Shown: one piece after another, positions 23,401-34,330 of the stretch
Numbering within the stretch: the stretch's first letter is position 1
How the letters are laid out: the number at the start of each line of letters is the position of its first letter
Program-made: the position numbers and the translations under genes
From: Rhizoclosmatium globosum
Lineage: Eukaryota > Chytridiomycota > Chytridiomycetes > Chytridiales > Chytriomycetaceae
Direction of reading: 5' to 3'
Length of the DNA: 64,000 bases
Assembly (NCBI GenBank): GCA_002104985.1
Contig: MCGO01000011.1
Coordinates: forward strand, 434,001 to 498,000
Notes under the pieces: generated by a model
The model's database searches: none
Seen by the model: the letters and a program-made list of their open reading frames with translations, nothing else
Told to the model about the DNA's origin: nothing

Positions 23401-24809
23401 CTAATTGAATTTGCCAACTTCCTCAAACACTGCCATCGCAGTCCATTTTCGGTTCTCCGCCTCTCCAAACACCAATGACCGTGCCTCGTTATAGAAGACT
23501 TCGTCATCCACTTCCTCCAACTTTCGAGGGAGACAGTGCATAAACTTCCAGTCCTCCATAGCACCTCCTTCCTTAGCCATGCTCAGTCACTTGGAAGCCT
23601 TTGAAAGCATCCAAACGAGCTTGCTTCTCCGCCTCTTGACCCATAGAAACCCAAGTGTCAGTCACAATAATGTGGGCCTTGTTGACAGCCACCTGGGGAT
23701 CTTGGGTATACACAACCGTACCGTAGACACGACCCTCCGCTTGAGCCTTGGCTGCCTCAGCCTCAACATATTCCTGGATGTCTTCGTCAATCTCGTAACC
23801 AGCAGGTGTGGCAACACCAACACTGATTCCAAGACGGGGCAGACACACCAACAACGAGTTGATAATGTTGTTGGCGTCTCCAACCCAGGCAACCTTGACA
23901 CCATGCAGGATTGGAAGCTGGGCATCAGGGTCCTCCAGAAGCGCCATGATCTCCTCCTTGGGCATGAAAGACTCGTAGATAGTCATGATATCAGCGAGTG
24001 CTTGCATAGGGTGGAACTTGGCCGTCAAAGCGTTCACAACAGGCGCAGAAGAGTACTTGGCCAGCTCCTCAATCTCACTGTGATCACCCAAACGGGCAAA
24101 CACAGCATCCACCATACTTCCAACAACTTGACTTGTGTCTCTCCAAGACTCTCCTCCCTTCTTTGGGTCTCCCAACTGAATATCGTTGGCACCAAGGAAC
24201 ATTGGGTGGCCACCAAGGCAGCCCACCGGCTTCCGCACTGATACGGGTACGAGTGACTTCTTGGTGAACAAGAGGGCAAGGGTCTTTCCGGCAAGAATTC
24301 CTTGGGTTTCCTGAGGAAGGGGTTTTCCTTTCGTGTACTTGAAGAGCATAGATCTCTTGACAAGAGTCAGGATCCTTCAGGAGAGAGTTGACGGTCGCTC
24401 AAGAAGTGCTTTGAACCAAAGAGAGACTGTGGTTTTGAAGCAGGAGCAGTTTGGAGAGAGGCCTTGGAGGCGAAGATTGGCAGAGTTGCGGCACTGGAGG
24501 CAAAGCTGGAAGATGGGGAGTCATGGTACTTCTAAAATATATTATTAGTATGTAGGAAGAGCGAGTTTAAGGGGGTGATGAGAGTTGGGTGGCTCTTGAA
24601 AAATTTCATCAAGGTACTCACAGATAACGGAGGGCTGGCACGGTTTGGAGAGAAGAGGATATTTTAAAACTTAAGAGTAGATTCGAATAGGCTATCTGAT
24701 TTAAAGGCTGGAGCTCTTGAAGATTTGTTCGGAAATGTCTGTTGATTGGAGTTTGATGAGACAGGGAACCTTCAAAGGGCAAACAAACACTTACAGTCTT
24801 GGCTAACAA
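23401..24809 (-). CDS. ARG3: Ornithine carbamoyltransferase, mitochondrial (several frame breaks)
   Basis: Forms citrulline from ornithine and carbamoyl phosphate in arginine synthesis. A short first exon, MLAKT at 24809 with donor GTAAGT, precedes two more exons encoding an Ala/Ser/Lys-rich mitochondrial-type presequence leading to [13 protein letters not shown]. Body motifs: [67 protein letters not shown] (the HPxQ carbamoyl-phosphate motif), [40 protein letters not shown], and in another frame [18 protein letters not shown], with the catalytic HCLPR. At the carbamoyl-phosphate loop (24225-24260) the DNA encodes [12 protein letters not shown] only after a one-base shift; the literal frame reads [11 protein letters not shown]. 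Further one-base shifts occur near 24375 and just upstream of 23580. The enzyme is identified beyond doubt; the integrity of this copy is not. Confidence 0.9.
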
Positions 24810-25457
24810 CTTCTTGTGCGTGTCTGTACATAAAACGGTGGGTGGGCAGCAAAGAGGTAAGTCTTGGGCTGCTGCAGGCGTACGGGAAGAACTGGACGAG
24901 TCGAGGTCTTCGGGGTTTCAATGAAGAAAAAGTGAATGACGAAAAAATGTGAGCTGGCCCTTTTTGACTTCACTCTCCAGACAAATCGAACGAATCAGAT
25001 AAGATAGAGCACACCAAGCAGTCGCGTTTTTACACGTGTTTAAATCATTAAAACCAATCAACTAGGAGAAGAATGTGGCTAATAATTTATGAAATCCTCT
25101 GAGTATTCCACTACCAAAGGTTCTTTTTTCTTCCACTGCTTTCATATTTGACTCTTAAATATTCAATAAACATTGTCTACTGCACATAAACTGTCCCAAA
25201 TTCTCTCAATTTAGACATTCGGGGAGAAAAGTAATTTAACAAATAAGCAAGTGATAGAATAATGTAATGTACAGGTAAACAATCTTCTGAGCGTGGTCGT
25301 CCTTTCTCCAGGACATGCGACGGCTTATTTAATCACCCATATTTGCGTATTCGTATCCTCTTTTAAGTCTGATTTCCAATACAAGTCAAATAGAACGTGT
25401 TTGAGCGATTGGCTGTGACAGAAAAGTCAGGTTTTGAATCGACGTCATCGCAAAAAG
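24810..25457. other. Divergent intergenic region, OTC / threonine synthase
   Basis: 648 bp between divergent starts of two amino-acid biosynthesis genes, the longest gene-free stretch in the window outside the transposon. AT-rich in the middle (25070-25270). It presumably holds both promoters. I see no clear Gcn4-type TGACTCA site; TTTGACTCTTAA at 25147 is only a partial match. No coding potential recognised. Confidence 0.5.
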
Positions 25458-27332
25458 ATGCTCGGAAACACAATACTGTATCGATCAACCAGGGACTCTG
25501 CCGCCATCACCAAAGAAGATGCGTTTGGCTTTGAAGACGCTGTCCGAACCGGACTCGCTGCCGACGGAGGATTGTTTGTGCCAACGCAGGTTCCTCGGTA
25601 AGACTTCTTATCTGTGTGGGAAAAGGGAACTGATTATTGGCTCTGTTTAGTATCTTCTCCTACGCCGAAAACGCCGAAGAATGGTCTAACCTCAAGTATC
25701 ACGAGGTTGCCTTCAAGGTCTTCAGAGCCTTTATCCCTACGGAGGAGATCACTGATGCTGATCTGTCGGCTATCTTGCAAAAGAGTTATGCCACCTTCTC
25801 CGATGAAAGAGTCGTTCCTGTTGTAAAGCCTGGTAACAGCGACGGAAGTAGTACGTATTCCTCCCACAATGTTGTCATGCAGGAGTTGGAGTCGGCTGTG
25901 CTGTTGGAAGTGTCATTCGCATTCACCAATCATCCCACCAAGCTTCTGGACATTGATACACAAACCTGATGATTCTTCAGCTGGATTACACACAATGTTT
26001 TGGGGCTCTGGAATGGCACCCACCCACTTTCTCATAAGTCTAACCTCAACCATGCAGTTCGAGTGCTTGAGCTCTTCCATGGACCCACATTTGCTTTCAA
26101 GGACGTTGCATTGCAAGCACTTGGAAACCTATTTGATTTCTTCCTCTCTCGCCCTCAACCAGCCAGCAGCAAGGCCGAAAGAAGCGATAAGATTGCCGTT
26201 CTTGGAGCCACATCCGGAGACACTGGAGGCGCTGCGATTTATGGACTTCGTGGAAAGCGTAATGTCGATGTATTCATCCTGCATCCAAAGGGCCGTATCA
26301 GTCCCGTTCAGGAGCAGCAAATGACCAGTGTTTTGGATCCCAACGTTCACAACATTGCGGTCGACGGTGCCACTTTCGACGATTGCCAGGAAATTGTGAA
26401 AGTATTGATGGGAAACCCAGAATTCAAGACAAAGTATTCGTTGGCCGCCGTTAACTCCATTAACTGGGCAAGAATTTTGGCTCAAACCGTCTACTACTTT
26501 GTTTCCTACTTGGCTGTTATGAAGAAGCTGGTTTGGAAGGAGAGAAGGATGTCAGCAAACTCCCACGTGTCAACTTCTCTGTCCCAACCGGAAACTTTGG
26601 AGATATTCTCGCCGCATACTACGCCAAGCAAATGGGTCTCCCAGTAGGCGATCTCATCATTTCTACCAACGCAAACGATATTCTGCATCGTTTCATCCAA
26701 ACTGGAATCTACGAAAAGCCAAAAAGCCCAACAGCCAATCCAGGCGATGCCGTTCAGTTCACCCACAGTCCAGCCATGGACATCCTCGTCAGCTCCAACT
26801 TTGAGCGTGTTCTGTGGCACTTTGCCTATGACACTTTGGCAACGACGAAGTTGCTGCTTCCAAGGCCATTCGCGAATGGATGGACGCACTGAAGACTGTG
26901 GGTCGTTTCCAAGTTCCCGATGGTGTCTGGGCTCGCGCCAAGGCTACATTTAGATCTCACGCCGTCAGTAACGACGATACTTTGGATGCTATCAAGAGGT
27001 GGCACGGAACTGCCGGTTACGTGCTCTGCCCACACACTGCCGTTGGTATTGTTGCTACTGAGCGTGAAATTGCCAGCTTTGTGGCTCGTGGTATCGATGA
27101 GAAGAAGACTGTCAACATTGTTTTGGCAACTGCTTCCCCAGGAAAGTTCCCTGAAGCCGTATTTGAAGCTGTTCCGACTGGTCTTAAATATGAAGATTTT
27201 GCCCCAGAACCACTCGTGCAGCAGGCTGGTTTGCCAAAGAGAATGGTTACCATCACTGTCGTTGACAACAACCGAGAAAAGGCTGTTGCGGACGTTCGAA
27301 GAGTCCTTGAGTGCACTCTTGCCAAGTTTTAA
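25458..27332 (+). CDS. THR4: Threonine synthase
   Basis: PLP enzyme converting O-phosphohomoserine to threonine, fungal/plant class with the long N-terminal domain. The ATG at 25458 starts MLGNTILYRSTRD, then ITKEDAFGFEDAVRTGLA, ADGGLFVPTQVPR and, after an intron, FIPTEEITDADLSAIL. Central motifs: LELFHGPTFAFKDVALQALG (the FKD lysine binds PLP), VLGATSGDTGGAAIYGLRG (phosphate loop), LHPKGRISPVQEQQM, YSLAAVNSINWARILAQTVYYF, then in shifted frames VNFSVPTGNFGDILAAYYAK and SSNFERVLWHFAYDTL, and HAVSNDDTLDAIKRW. It ends with the KFPEAVFEA block. One base seems missing at about 26525 and another at about 26840; each shift restores conserved sequence. Otherwise complete. Confidence 0.92.
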
Positions 27333-27421
27333 TTCATTTACTATTTGAACTTTCGAATAAATCTTCAATTGGGTTGTCATTTTCTTTCGTCCAAACAACC
27401 TCGCTGGCTCACGACACTCCA

Positions 27422-28656
27422 ATGTCCTCAAAGACAGAGAAGGTACCGCTCTCTGCCTGTTACAGCTCCTGCTTACATACTCTGCCAGAAACCCACAGCA
27501 TTTCAGTCTGTCACTGCCGGTATTATAGCCGGAGCGATCGAAGCTACAATCACATATCCAACGGAGTTTGTCAAGACTCAGCTGCAACTTCAAGGAAAGA
27601 TATCTCCAGACCAGCTAACAGCAACAGGAAAGAAGGTACGTTCTTCCTTTCTTGGTGGTTGTTATCAGTCTAATCTCTGTCCAATCACGAAAAATTTAGC
27701 CCTTCACTGGCCCAATTGATGTTGTTAAAGTCACCTTGAGAGAACATGGATTCTTTGGGCTCTATCGAGGATGGTCTGCACTGGTTCTTGGAACTGCTAG
27801 TAAAGCCGGTGTTCGCTTCCTGGTGTTTGACCAAATCAAGGCGGCGTTGGCAGACAAAGACGGAAAAGTTACAGGAGCTCGAATGATGTTGGCCGGGCTT
27901 GGAGCTGGAGTTGTGGTTCGTTCTGACAACTTTTGTTTGTCATGTCTACAGTCTTGACACTATGGCTTATAGGAAGCAGTTGTGGCCGTGACTCCGACAG
28001 AAACAATCAAGTAAGTAACATTTAGTCTCCGGTCAACTGTTCGGTTCACTGATGCTCTTTTAGAACCAAACTCATTCAAGATCAAAACTCCGCCAATCCT
28101 CGATTCAAAGGTCTTATTCACGGAACCAAAATTATTGTTGCCGAACAAGGAATCAAAGGAATATACCAGGGAGTAACAACGGTTATCGCAAGACAGGGTG
28201 CAAACTCAGCTGTTCGATTGGCAGCTTATGGAATGATGAGAGAAAAACTCCTCCCCTATTACAACGGAAAGCCATTCCTTGGTATTCTACGTTTGGAATT
28301 GGAGCTATCGCAGGAATTATTACTGTCTACACAACGATGCCTTTGGACGTACTCAAGGTGAGACAATATTTTAAGTGATGCAGTAATGATCCTGATATGT
28401 CATAAATAGACCAAAATGCAAGCTACGGATGCAAGAGAGAGGTACAAGAATTCAGCAGATTGTTTTGTCAAGACGTTTAAGGAAGAAGGCGTCTTTGCAT
28501 TCTGGAAAGGAGCGACGCCAAGGCTGGGCAGGCTTATCGTGAGTATTCTCGTGGGGTTCTCTTGTTTGTCTAACATGTTCATAGTTTTCGGGAGGAATCG
28601 TTTTTGCTTGTTACGAGCAGGTTATTGCTGCGTTTCGGTTGTTGGAGAAGAAGTAA
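27422..28656 (+). CDS. CTP1: Mitochondrial tricarboxylate (citrate) carrier
   Basis: SLC25-family inner-membrane exchanger of citrate for malate. The first exon encodes only MSSKTEK; after a 45-nt intron the first repeat reads FQSVTAGIIAGAIEATITYP then TEFVKTQLQLQ. Repeat 2 has VVAVTPTETIKTKLIQDQNS and IYQGVTTVIARQGANSAVRLAAY; repeat 3 has YTTMPLDVLKTKMQA and FAFWKGATPRLGRLIFSGGIVF. The three Px[DE]xxK signatures are PTEFVK, PTETIK and PLDVLK. The VTPTETIKTK and RQGANSAVR signatures point to the citrate rather than another carrier subgroup. At least five introns. It ends 45 bp before the TPT1 start. Confidence 0.92.
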
Positions 28657-28701
28657 ATAATAATCAAATACAGTATACTTAGCAAAAATAATTTTCAAGA
28701 A

Positions 28702-29527
28702 ATGAGCTCAAGAGCAAGAGACAGTCCCGAAGTCCAGTTCTCCAAGACTTTGTCATTTATACTTCGCCATGGAGCAGTTAAAGAGGGCATACCAATGCGC
28801 AGCGATGGCTACGTTCGAGTAGATGACCTGTTGAGGCACAAGAAGTTCTCTGGGAAGAAGCTTGCGGACTTACAAGCTATTGTTGCGAACAATGACAAAC
28901 AGCGATATTTAATGACAAACGAGGATGGTGAATGGCTAATCAAGGCGAATCAAGGCCACTCCCTCAAAGTAACGTCAGAACTTCACTATGTCTCACTGCT
29001 GACCTTCTTTCAGGTCGAAGTTGAACTGGAACAGATTCTGGATCCTTCAGAAATCCCTATTGTTGTGCATGGAACCTACAATCGCTTTTGGGATCTGATA
29101 GGTTGGTGGTTGAGTGGAACTGTGGTTAAGTTCGAACTGATCATCCAACAACCTGTAGAACAAGAAGGATTGAAGAAAATGGGACGAAATCATATTCATT
29201 TTGCCGTCGGAAGGCCGGGAGAATCTGGAGTCATCAGGTTTGTCTCTTTGAACTTGGATAGTTTGGAGTTGGCAGCGACGAATAACAGTGAACTCTGCCT
29301 TATCATCACAGTGGAATGAGAACTACGTCGCAAATTCTTATTTACATCAACGTTCCACTAGCTATGACAGGTAAGCTTGTCGAAATATATTGCTGAACTC
29401 CTCACAATCAAACTGATGTAATCCAGACGGCATTAAATTCTATCGATCACCAAACAACGTGATTCTGTCAGATGGGATTAATGGAGTTATTCCTCCCAAA
29501 TACTTTGAGCGCGTCGAACGAAAATAA
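28702..29527 (+). CDS. TPT1: tRNA 2'-phosphotransferase Tpt1/KptA
   Basis: Removes the 2'-phosphate left at the splice junction by fungal-type tRNA ligation, using NAD+. Motifs: SKTLSFILRHGAVKEGI with the catalytic Arg-His, DGYVRVDDLL, DKQRYLM, IRANQGHS-type block (here IKANQGHSLK), IVVHGTYNRFWDLI, GLKKMGRNHIHFAVG, and the last exon DGIKFYRSPNNVILSDG with VIPPKYFERVE. A 45-nt intron (GTAACGTC...CTGACCTTCTTTCAG) after HSLK has no in-frame stop, so a naive translation includes 15 extra residues. A second intron lies in the HGTY...EGL region and a third at about 29370-29430. Confidence 0.93.
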
Positions 29528-29616
29528 ATATGTGATTGTGTCTGTGCTTTCATAGTTCTTCATTTATATTCTTACAATCCATACATTATTCATGTTAAGC
29601 TTCTCCTGTGCAAAAT

Positions 29617-30155
29617 TTAAAGCTCATCCTTGTCTTCCGTCTCGCCTCAGCAATCTCAGCAGGAGTCTTAAACCCATAAATCTTGTCTACTCTAATATGG
29701 TATTCCAATACACTTCCGTACGGTGCCTTTGGTGGTACACTCGAGTAACCATAGATTGGATCAGGCACAAAACCCAACTCAGATGGAACCACGATGTGTC
29801 TGGACTCCCCCAGGCAAGCACCAACTAATCCCTCCTGCATTCCGGCTGGATAGTCGTTGCTTCTTCTCCCGACGATGAATTCGGCCATTCCGTTTTCTGG
29901 ACTCTTGTCGAAACCTTGTCAGTGTTCCAGATGTTTGCGGTAAACGTAACTCCAATGTTGTCCCTGATTTTAACTGCTCGAAGACAGTCCTTGACAGGAA
30001 CTGCGGTTTCTGTTTTCTGTATTAGATAACTTTGTTTCACAGCTTGAACCAACTCAACTGATCTCGAGCTGCTGAGGAGGTTCTCGCCTTTGCTGGACGC
30101 CATTGGCAGAGACAATAGAAGAAGCAAGGACGAGAATGAGGCCAAAGAGCTGCAT
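29617..30155 (-). CDS. FKBP-like ER protein A, divergent, KDEL-ending
   Basis: First of five tandem FKBP-type genes. Signal peptide MQLFGLILVLASSIVSANG from the ATG at 30155. The FKBP fold is recognisable (IGVTFTANIWNTDKGFDKSP, MQEGLVGACLGESRHIVVPSELGF, GSVLEYHIRVDKIYGF), but the usual active-site residues are altered: the YTG tyrosine is Phe and the GWD tryptophan is Met. Isomerase activity is therefore doubtful. In the correct frame the protein ends ETEDKDEL, an ER-retention signal, with the TAA at 29617-29619. Two or three one-base shifts are needed along the gene, so boundaries inside it are approximate. Confidence 0.65.
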
Positions 30156-30250
30156 CGGTGGTTGGTTTTGGGATGATTTTTGGGAGCCAAGTCACGCGAC
30201 CAAAACACGAGACCAACGGAACGTCAACGAACACTTTATTTATTGAGCTT

Positions 30251-30747
30251 CTACAAATCCCTTTCAGCTTCTCCAGCAGCACCCTGTCCGTTAATCTTGA
30301 GCAATTCAACAGTGAACACAAGAACACTTCCTCCAGGGATTTTAGCACCAGCTCCTCGGTCACCGTAACCCAGAGCGGGAGGAATAATCAGCTTTCTTTT
30401 CTCGCCGATGCACATATCAAGCAATCCCTGGTCCCATCCCTTGATGACTTGGCCTGAACCAAGGGTAAAATCGAATGGTTGGTTGCGATCCTGGAACTGT
30501 CGAATTTGGATCCATCGGCCCAAAGAGTACCGGTGTAGTGCATTGAAAGCTTATCTCCGTTTTGAGACTTTCTTGGGCATTCGGCTGCTGGAATTCTTTT
30601 CAAAACACCTTGTTCAATATGTTAGTGTTGACATCAGTTTGCACAACACAAACCAATCTGGAGTGACTTCGGGGTTTTCTTGGCAGGGGCTTCCGCCATG
30701 ACGCCCATAATGCATAGTGCTGAGACAATGATGGATGAGATCTGCAT
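30251..30747 (-). CDS. FKBP-type prolyl isomerase B, secretory
   Basis: Second member. Signal peptide [20 protein letters not shown] at 30747, an intron of about 48 nt after SLQIG, then [77 protein letters not shown] and [15 protein letters not shown]. All standard FKBP active-site residues (YTG, FDS, F.FTLG, VIKGWD, GYG) are present, so it should be active. A one-base shift occurs at about 30490-30500, within DSS/DRNQPF. The C-terminus AERDL resembles a weak KDEL-type signal. Closest to FKBP2/FKBP13. Confidence 0.8.
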
Positions 30748-30821
30748 GACTGTGGTTTTGGGTGGTGATTTCTGATTGGTTACTTGGGACTCTATTTATT
30801 TCATTTGACAAGATACATAAT

Positions 30822-31438
30822 TTAAAGCTCTGTTCCCTTCTCATCCTCGCTCTGCTTCGTCTCCTCCTCCTTCGGTTCTCTTGTTGGTAGGGAACAACCT
30901 TCATAATTCAACTTCATACACAAGATCCGTGTTGGGGGAACAGAAATATCGAATCCATGGTAACCGCGAGACCCGAAACCTGTCGTATAATGTGAACTTG
31001 AGTGTTTACTTCAGGCCTTGTCTGAAACACAAACCTAGTTGACTTGGAATGGACAACTTCCGTTTCTCACCAACGCACATATCAAACAGTCCCTTATCGA
31101 ATCCAAGAACCATTTCCAATCGACCCAAATAGAATTTGAAAGGGCTTTCGCGATTATGGGTACTGTCAAACAGCCTTCCTGTCTCCCAGATAAAGCCATC
31201 ATAGTGAACAGTGAGTTCATCAAAACGTTGAGTCTTGTATGTACATTCGGCTTCTGGGACAGCCTTGATGGTTTCTATAGGGAGATCAGCAGCTGTCTAT
31301 GACAGTTATGCCACTAACCAATGTGCAGCTCTTCAATTGGGATCACTTGATTGACACCCTGAGCGGCAACATCTTTTGATGATGAAGTTCCAGCAGAAAC
31401 GAATGATGCAAGGGCAAGGGCAACACGGGAAAGCGCAT
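30822..31438 (-). CDS. FKBP-like ER protein C, divergent
   Basis: Third member. The ATG at 31438 opens MRFPV followed, after an apparent one-base shift, by an Ala/Leu-rich signal (LALASFVSAG). FKBP blocks: AVPEAECTYKTQRFDELTVH, YDGFIWETGRLFDST, PFKFYLGRLEMVLGFDKGLF, MCVGEKRKLSIPTR, GSRGYHGFDI. The VIKGWD tryptophan is Phe (VLGFD), so binding or activity may differ. In one frame it ends EETKQSEDEKGTEL at a TAA at 30822-30824, close to the RTEL/HNEL tails of FKBP2 proteins. Frame joins in the last exon are uncertain. Confidence 0.65.
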
Positions 31439-31524
31439 TTGAAGTTGATTTTGGGAAAGTGTTGGGAGGCACCACAAGCCCAACCCCCTTCCTTCTTTCA
31501 TATTCATGTATTGATTTAACTAAT

Positions 31525-32148
31525 TTAAAGTTCATCCTTTCTGTCAATAATCTTCAGGAGTTTCACGTCAAAGACCAGAGGGGAGTTTGGAGGAATCAAA
31601 CTACTGAATCCTCGGGCTCCATATCCCATTTCCGATGGGATGAGTAGCTTTCTGCGTTCGCCAATGCACATATTCAAGAGTCCTTTGATTTAATTTGAGG
31701 TTAAATAGGGCTTTGTATCACATAAAACGAACCTTCATCCCAGCCCTTGATCACTTGTCCAACGCCCAAGGTGAATTGGAAAGGCTTCTTCCTGTCTCGC
31801 GAGCTATCGAACTTCTTTCCTGTTGGTTGAGAGATTGGTGAATACATCGCTCAAGCTATATAGCCCTTTAAGTGCTCCTTGCTTACCATCCTCCCATAAG
31901 TATCCAGTGTAGTGCCTGGAAAATGGAAAGGTTATGACGGTTCTAAAAACGGATTCTGACTTCTAATCTTACATGGAGAGCTTATCACCTTTCTGAGATT
32001 TGATAGTGCATTCATCGTCCGGGATCGCTTTGATGACTTCGACCGACAAAGTTGTTGGAGGTTGTGGCTTCGTTGCGTCGGAAGTGGAAGCTGAGGCAGA
32101 GGCCGCGGCAGTAGCAAGAACAATCAAGAGGGAACCAACCCAAACCAT
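31525..32148 (-). CDS. FKBP-type prolyl isomerase D, ER (KDEL)
   Basis: Fourth member and cleanly readable. The signal [20 protein letters not shown] starts at 32148, then [100 protein letters not shown] and [11 protein letters not shown]. Active-site residues are standard. Three short introns split the domain. The KDEL tail predicts retrieval to the endoplasmic reticulum. Separated from member E by only 47 bp. Confidence 0.88.
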
Positions 32149-32195
32149 GACAGATTTTTGAAAGTTATTCCAGTCTTTATTATACCTCATACAAA

Positions 32196-32794
32196 TTACA
32201 ATTCATCCTTCTTTCCGCCCTTTCCGTGAATCTTAAGAAGCTCAACGTCGAAAACAAGAACAGCACCACCTGGAATAACACCACCAGCCCCACGGTCACC
32301 GTATCCGAGGATGGAGGAATAGTAAGAGTACGCTTCTCGCCAACGCACATATCGGTGAGTCCTTGAAGAGAATTAATGAGGTTAGCATCGCGTGTTTGGA
32401 TTTGAAAGCCATACAAACCTTGATCCCATCCCTTTATAACCCTGCAAAAAATCCAATTTAGTGTTTTCTAAGAAATGCAGACATGGGAACGTACTGGCCG
32501 GCACCAAGGTGAAGTCGAATGGCTGGTTGCGGTCCTTGAGCTGTCGAACTTCTTGCCATCAATCCAGAGCTTTCCAGTGTAGTGCATGGACAAACGGTCA
32601 CCCTTTTGAGACTTGTATGGGCAGTCTTCCTCGGCTACCTTATGAGTAACGTCTGTTGCTCAGGTAAGATAGTGAAATCAACATGGCACAACAAGGCCAA
32701 AATACCCACCAATAACAAGCTCCTTAGATGCAACCTTGTTGTTGACAGAGGCCAAGGCCATCGAGGCAAAGAGCAAAGCAGCAGTGATTTGCAT
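32196..32794 (-). CDS. FPR2: FKBP-type prolyl isomerase E, ER (KDEL)
   Basis: Fifth member, FKBP2/FKBP13-type. Signal [20 protein letters not shown] at 32794; after an intron, [37 protein letters not shown], a one-base shift at about 32530, [36 protein letters not shown], another shift, [20 protein letters not shown] and [16 protein letters not shown]. The active site is complete. It likely catalyses prolyl isomerisation in the ER lumen. Its start is only 56 bp from the divergent carboxypeptidase start. Confidence 0.85.
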
Positions 32795-32850
32795 GATGGT
32801 TTTTGTGAGAAACAGTTTTTGCTTTCGCTTCTCCAAAAACACACTTTGAA
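32795..32850. promoter_or_regulatory. 56-bp bidirectional start region
   Basis: Only 56 bp separate the ATG of FKBP E (minus, 32794) from the ATG of the carboxypeptidase (plus, 32851). Both encode secretory-pathway proteins. Any core promoter and 5' leader for each must either fit here or overlap the other coding region. CT-rich runs (TTTGCTTTCGCTTCTCC) are visible. Confidence 0.5.
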
Positions 32851-34026
32851 ATGCGAACATTCTCCGCACTTCTTTTTGCCGCCGCCGCCGCGAGTGTCTT
32901 TGCCGCGCCGTTGAACTCGAAGCAAAACCTTGGCAAACTCGGCGTTGCGAACGACGGCGCCGCGTTGCTTCCAAAGTTGACCGCGACTCAATCCGGAAAG
33001 TTTTCGCTCTTTTCACACACGGATCTTCCGGGATACTCGCTTCGCACAAAGGATGCAAAGTTGTGCGATGCCAACGTGAAGCAGGTTTGTTTGGCTCTTC
33101 TGTTTGTCCATGGTGTGCTTGGGTGTGCTTGGCACTGACACAGCGAAACAGAGCGTGGGATATTTGGATGTTGAGGGAAAGCACTTTTTCTACTGGTGAG
33201 TAGTCCTTTGGTTTGGTGTGCCTCCCTAATCAATCCGATTTCACATCACTAACGCCACGTCACTCTCATCAGGTTCTTTGAGTCGCGTTCTAGCCCGTCC
33301 ACGGATCCTTTGATTCTCTGGTTGAACGGAGGTCCTGGATGCTCGTCTCTCACTGGTCTTTTCATGGAGTTGGGACCATGTTCCGTATCGGAAGGCGGAA
33401 AGGACACTCCGTACAATGAGAACTCTTGGAACTCTAACGCCAACATCAGTTTAGTATCGTCTTTTTAATTCGCGTTATCCGCATTTAGTTGGCTGACAAG
33501 CACAATCGATAGTCTTCCTCGACCAACCAACCACCGTCGGATTCTCATACAGTGACAACCCAAGCGAGGATGTCTCCAACACCGAAGATGCCGCTCGCGA
33601 CGTTTACGCCTTCTTGCAATTGTTCTTGAAGTCGCACCCTAAGTTCGCTGCCAGTGAATTCCACGTTACTGGTGAATCCTACGCTGGTCACTACGTCCCA
33701 GCCATCGCCAGCACTATTTTGGCCGGAAACATTGACGCTGAGGCTCCAGACAACGATGATGACTTGCTTGTCATCAACTTGACTTCCATCGCGATCGGAA
33801 ACGGTCTCACTGATCCTTTGAACCAATACGAATACTACCCTGAATATGCTTGTGGAAACCCATACGGTCCCGTCTTTGAGGAAGCTGAATGCAAAGCCAT
33901 GAAGACAAAGATCGGAACTTGCAAGTCCCTCATTGAAGGCTGCTACCGTTACCAGTCGCAGTTCACTTGTGTTCCAAGTGCAATCTACTGTAATGCTGGC
34001 CTCATTTCTCCTTTCCAAAAGACTGG

Positions 34027-34293
34027 TGCGGAACGGTAGAAAAGGCTCTCTTGCAGCGCACACGTAGGCCTTCACTCGGATACAAGAGAGATCGTACCAT
34101 TCTCGAGTCGAACAGAGCAGCTGAACCGAGGGTAACAGTCACACACTCTGTGTCCTGGTCAGCTATGACTCCTCTCCTCTCAACGTCACTTGCACAATTT
34201 GGCACAAACAAACTCTATTACTACTCACATTACGTAATATAAACAATAATACAAACTCAAAGACGCGTTTTCCTACTAATTTCCCCTTCCACA
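34027..34293 (-). repeat. 3' LTR
   Basis: 267 bp, TG...CA on the plus strand, matching 42840-43106 at every base I compared. On the element's sense strand it begins TGTGGAAGGGGAAATTAG, so the purine-rich tract normally found just outside the 3' LTR lies inside the repeat. Confidence 0.95.
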
Positions 34294-34330
34294 GCTGGCA
34301 AACCCCAAAGAAATCGGTCTGGCGCCCTCG

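Noticed and set aside
190..27332. Programmed ribosomal frameshifting as the cause of the frame breaks
   Set aside because: The shifts go in both directions, share no slippery heptamer, and hit unrelated genes; consensus errors or decay explain them better.
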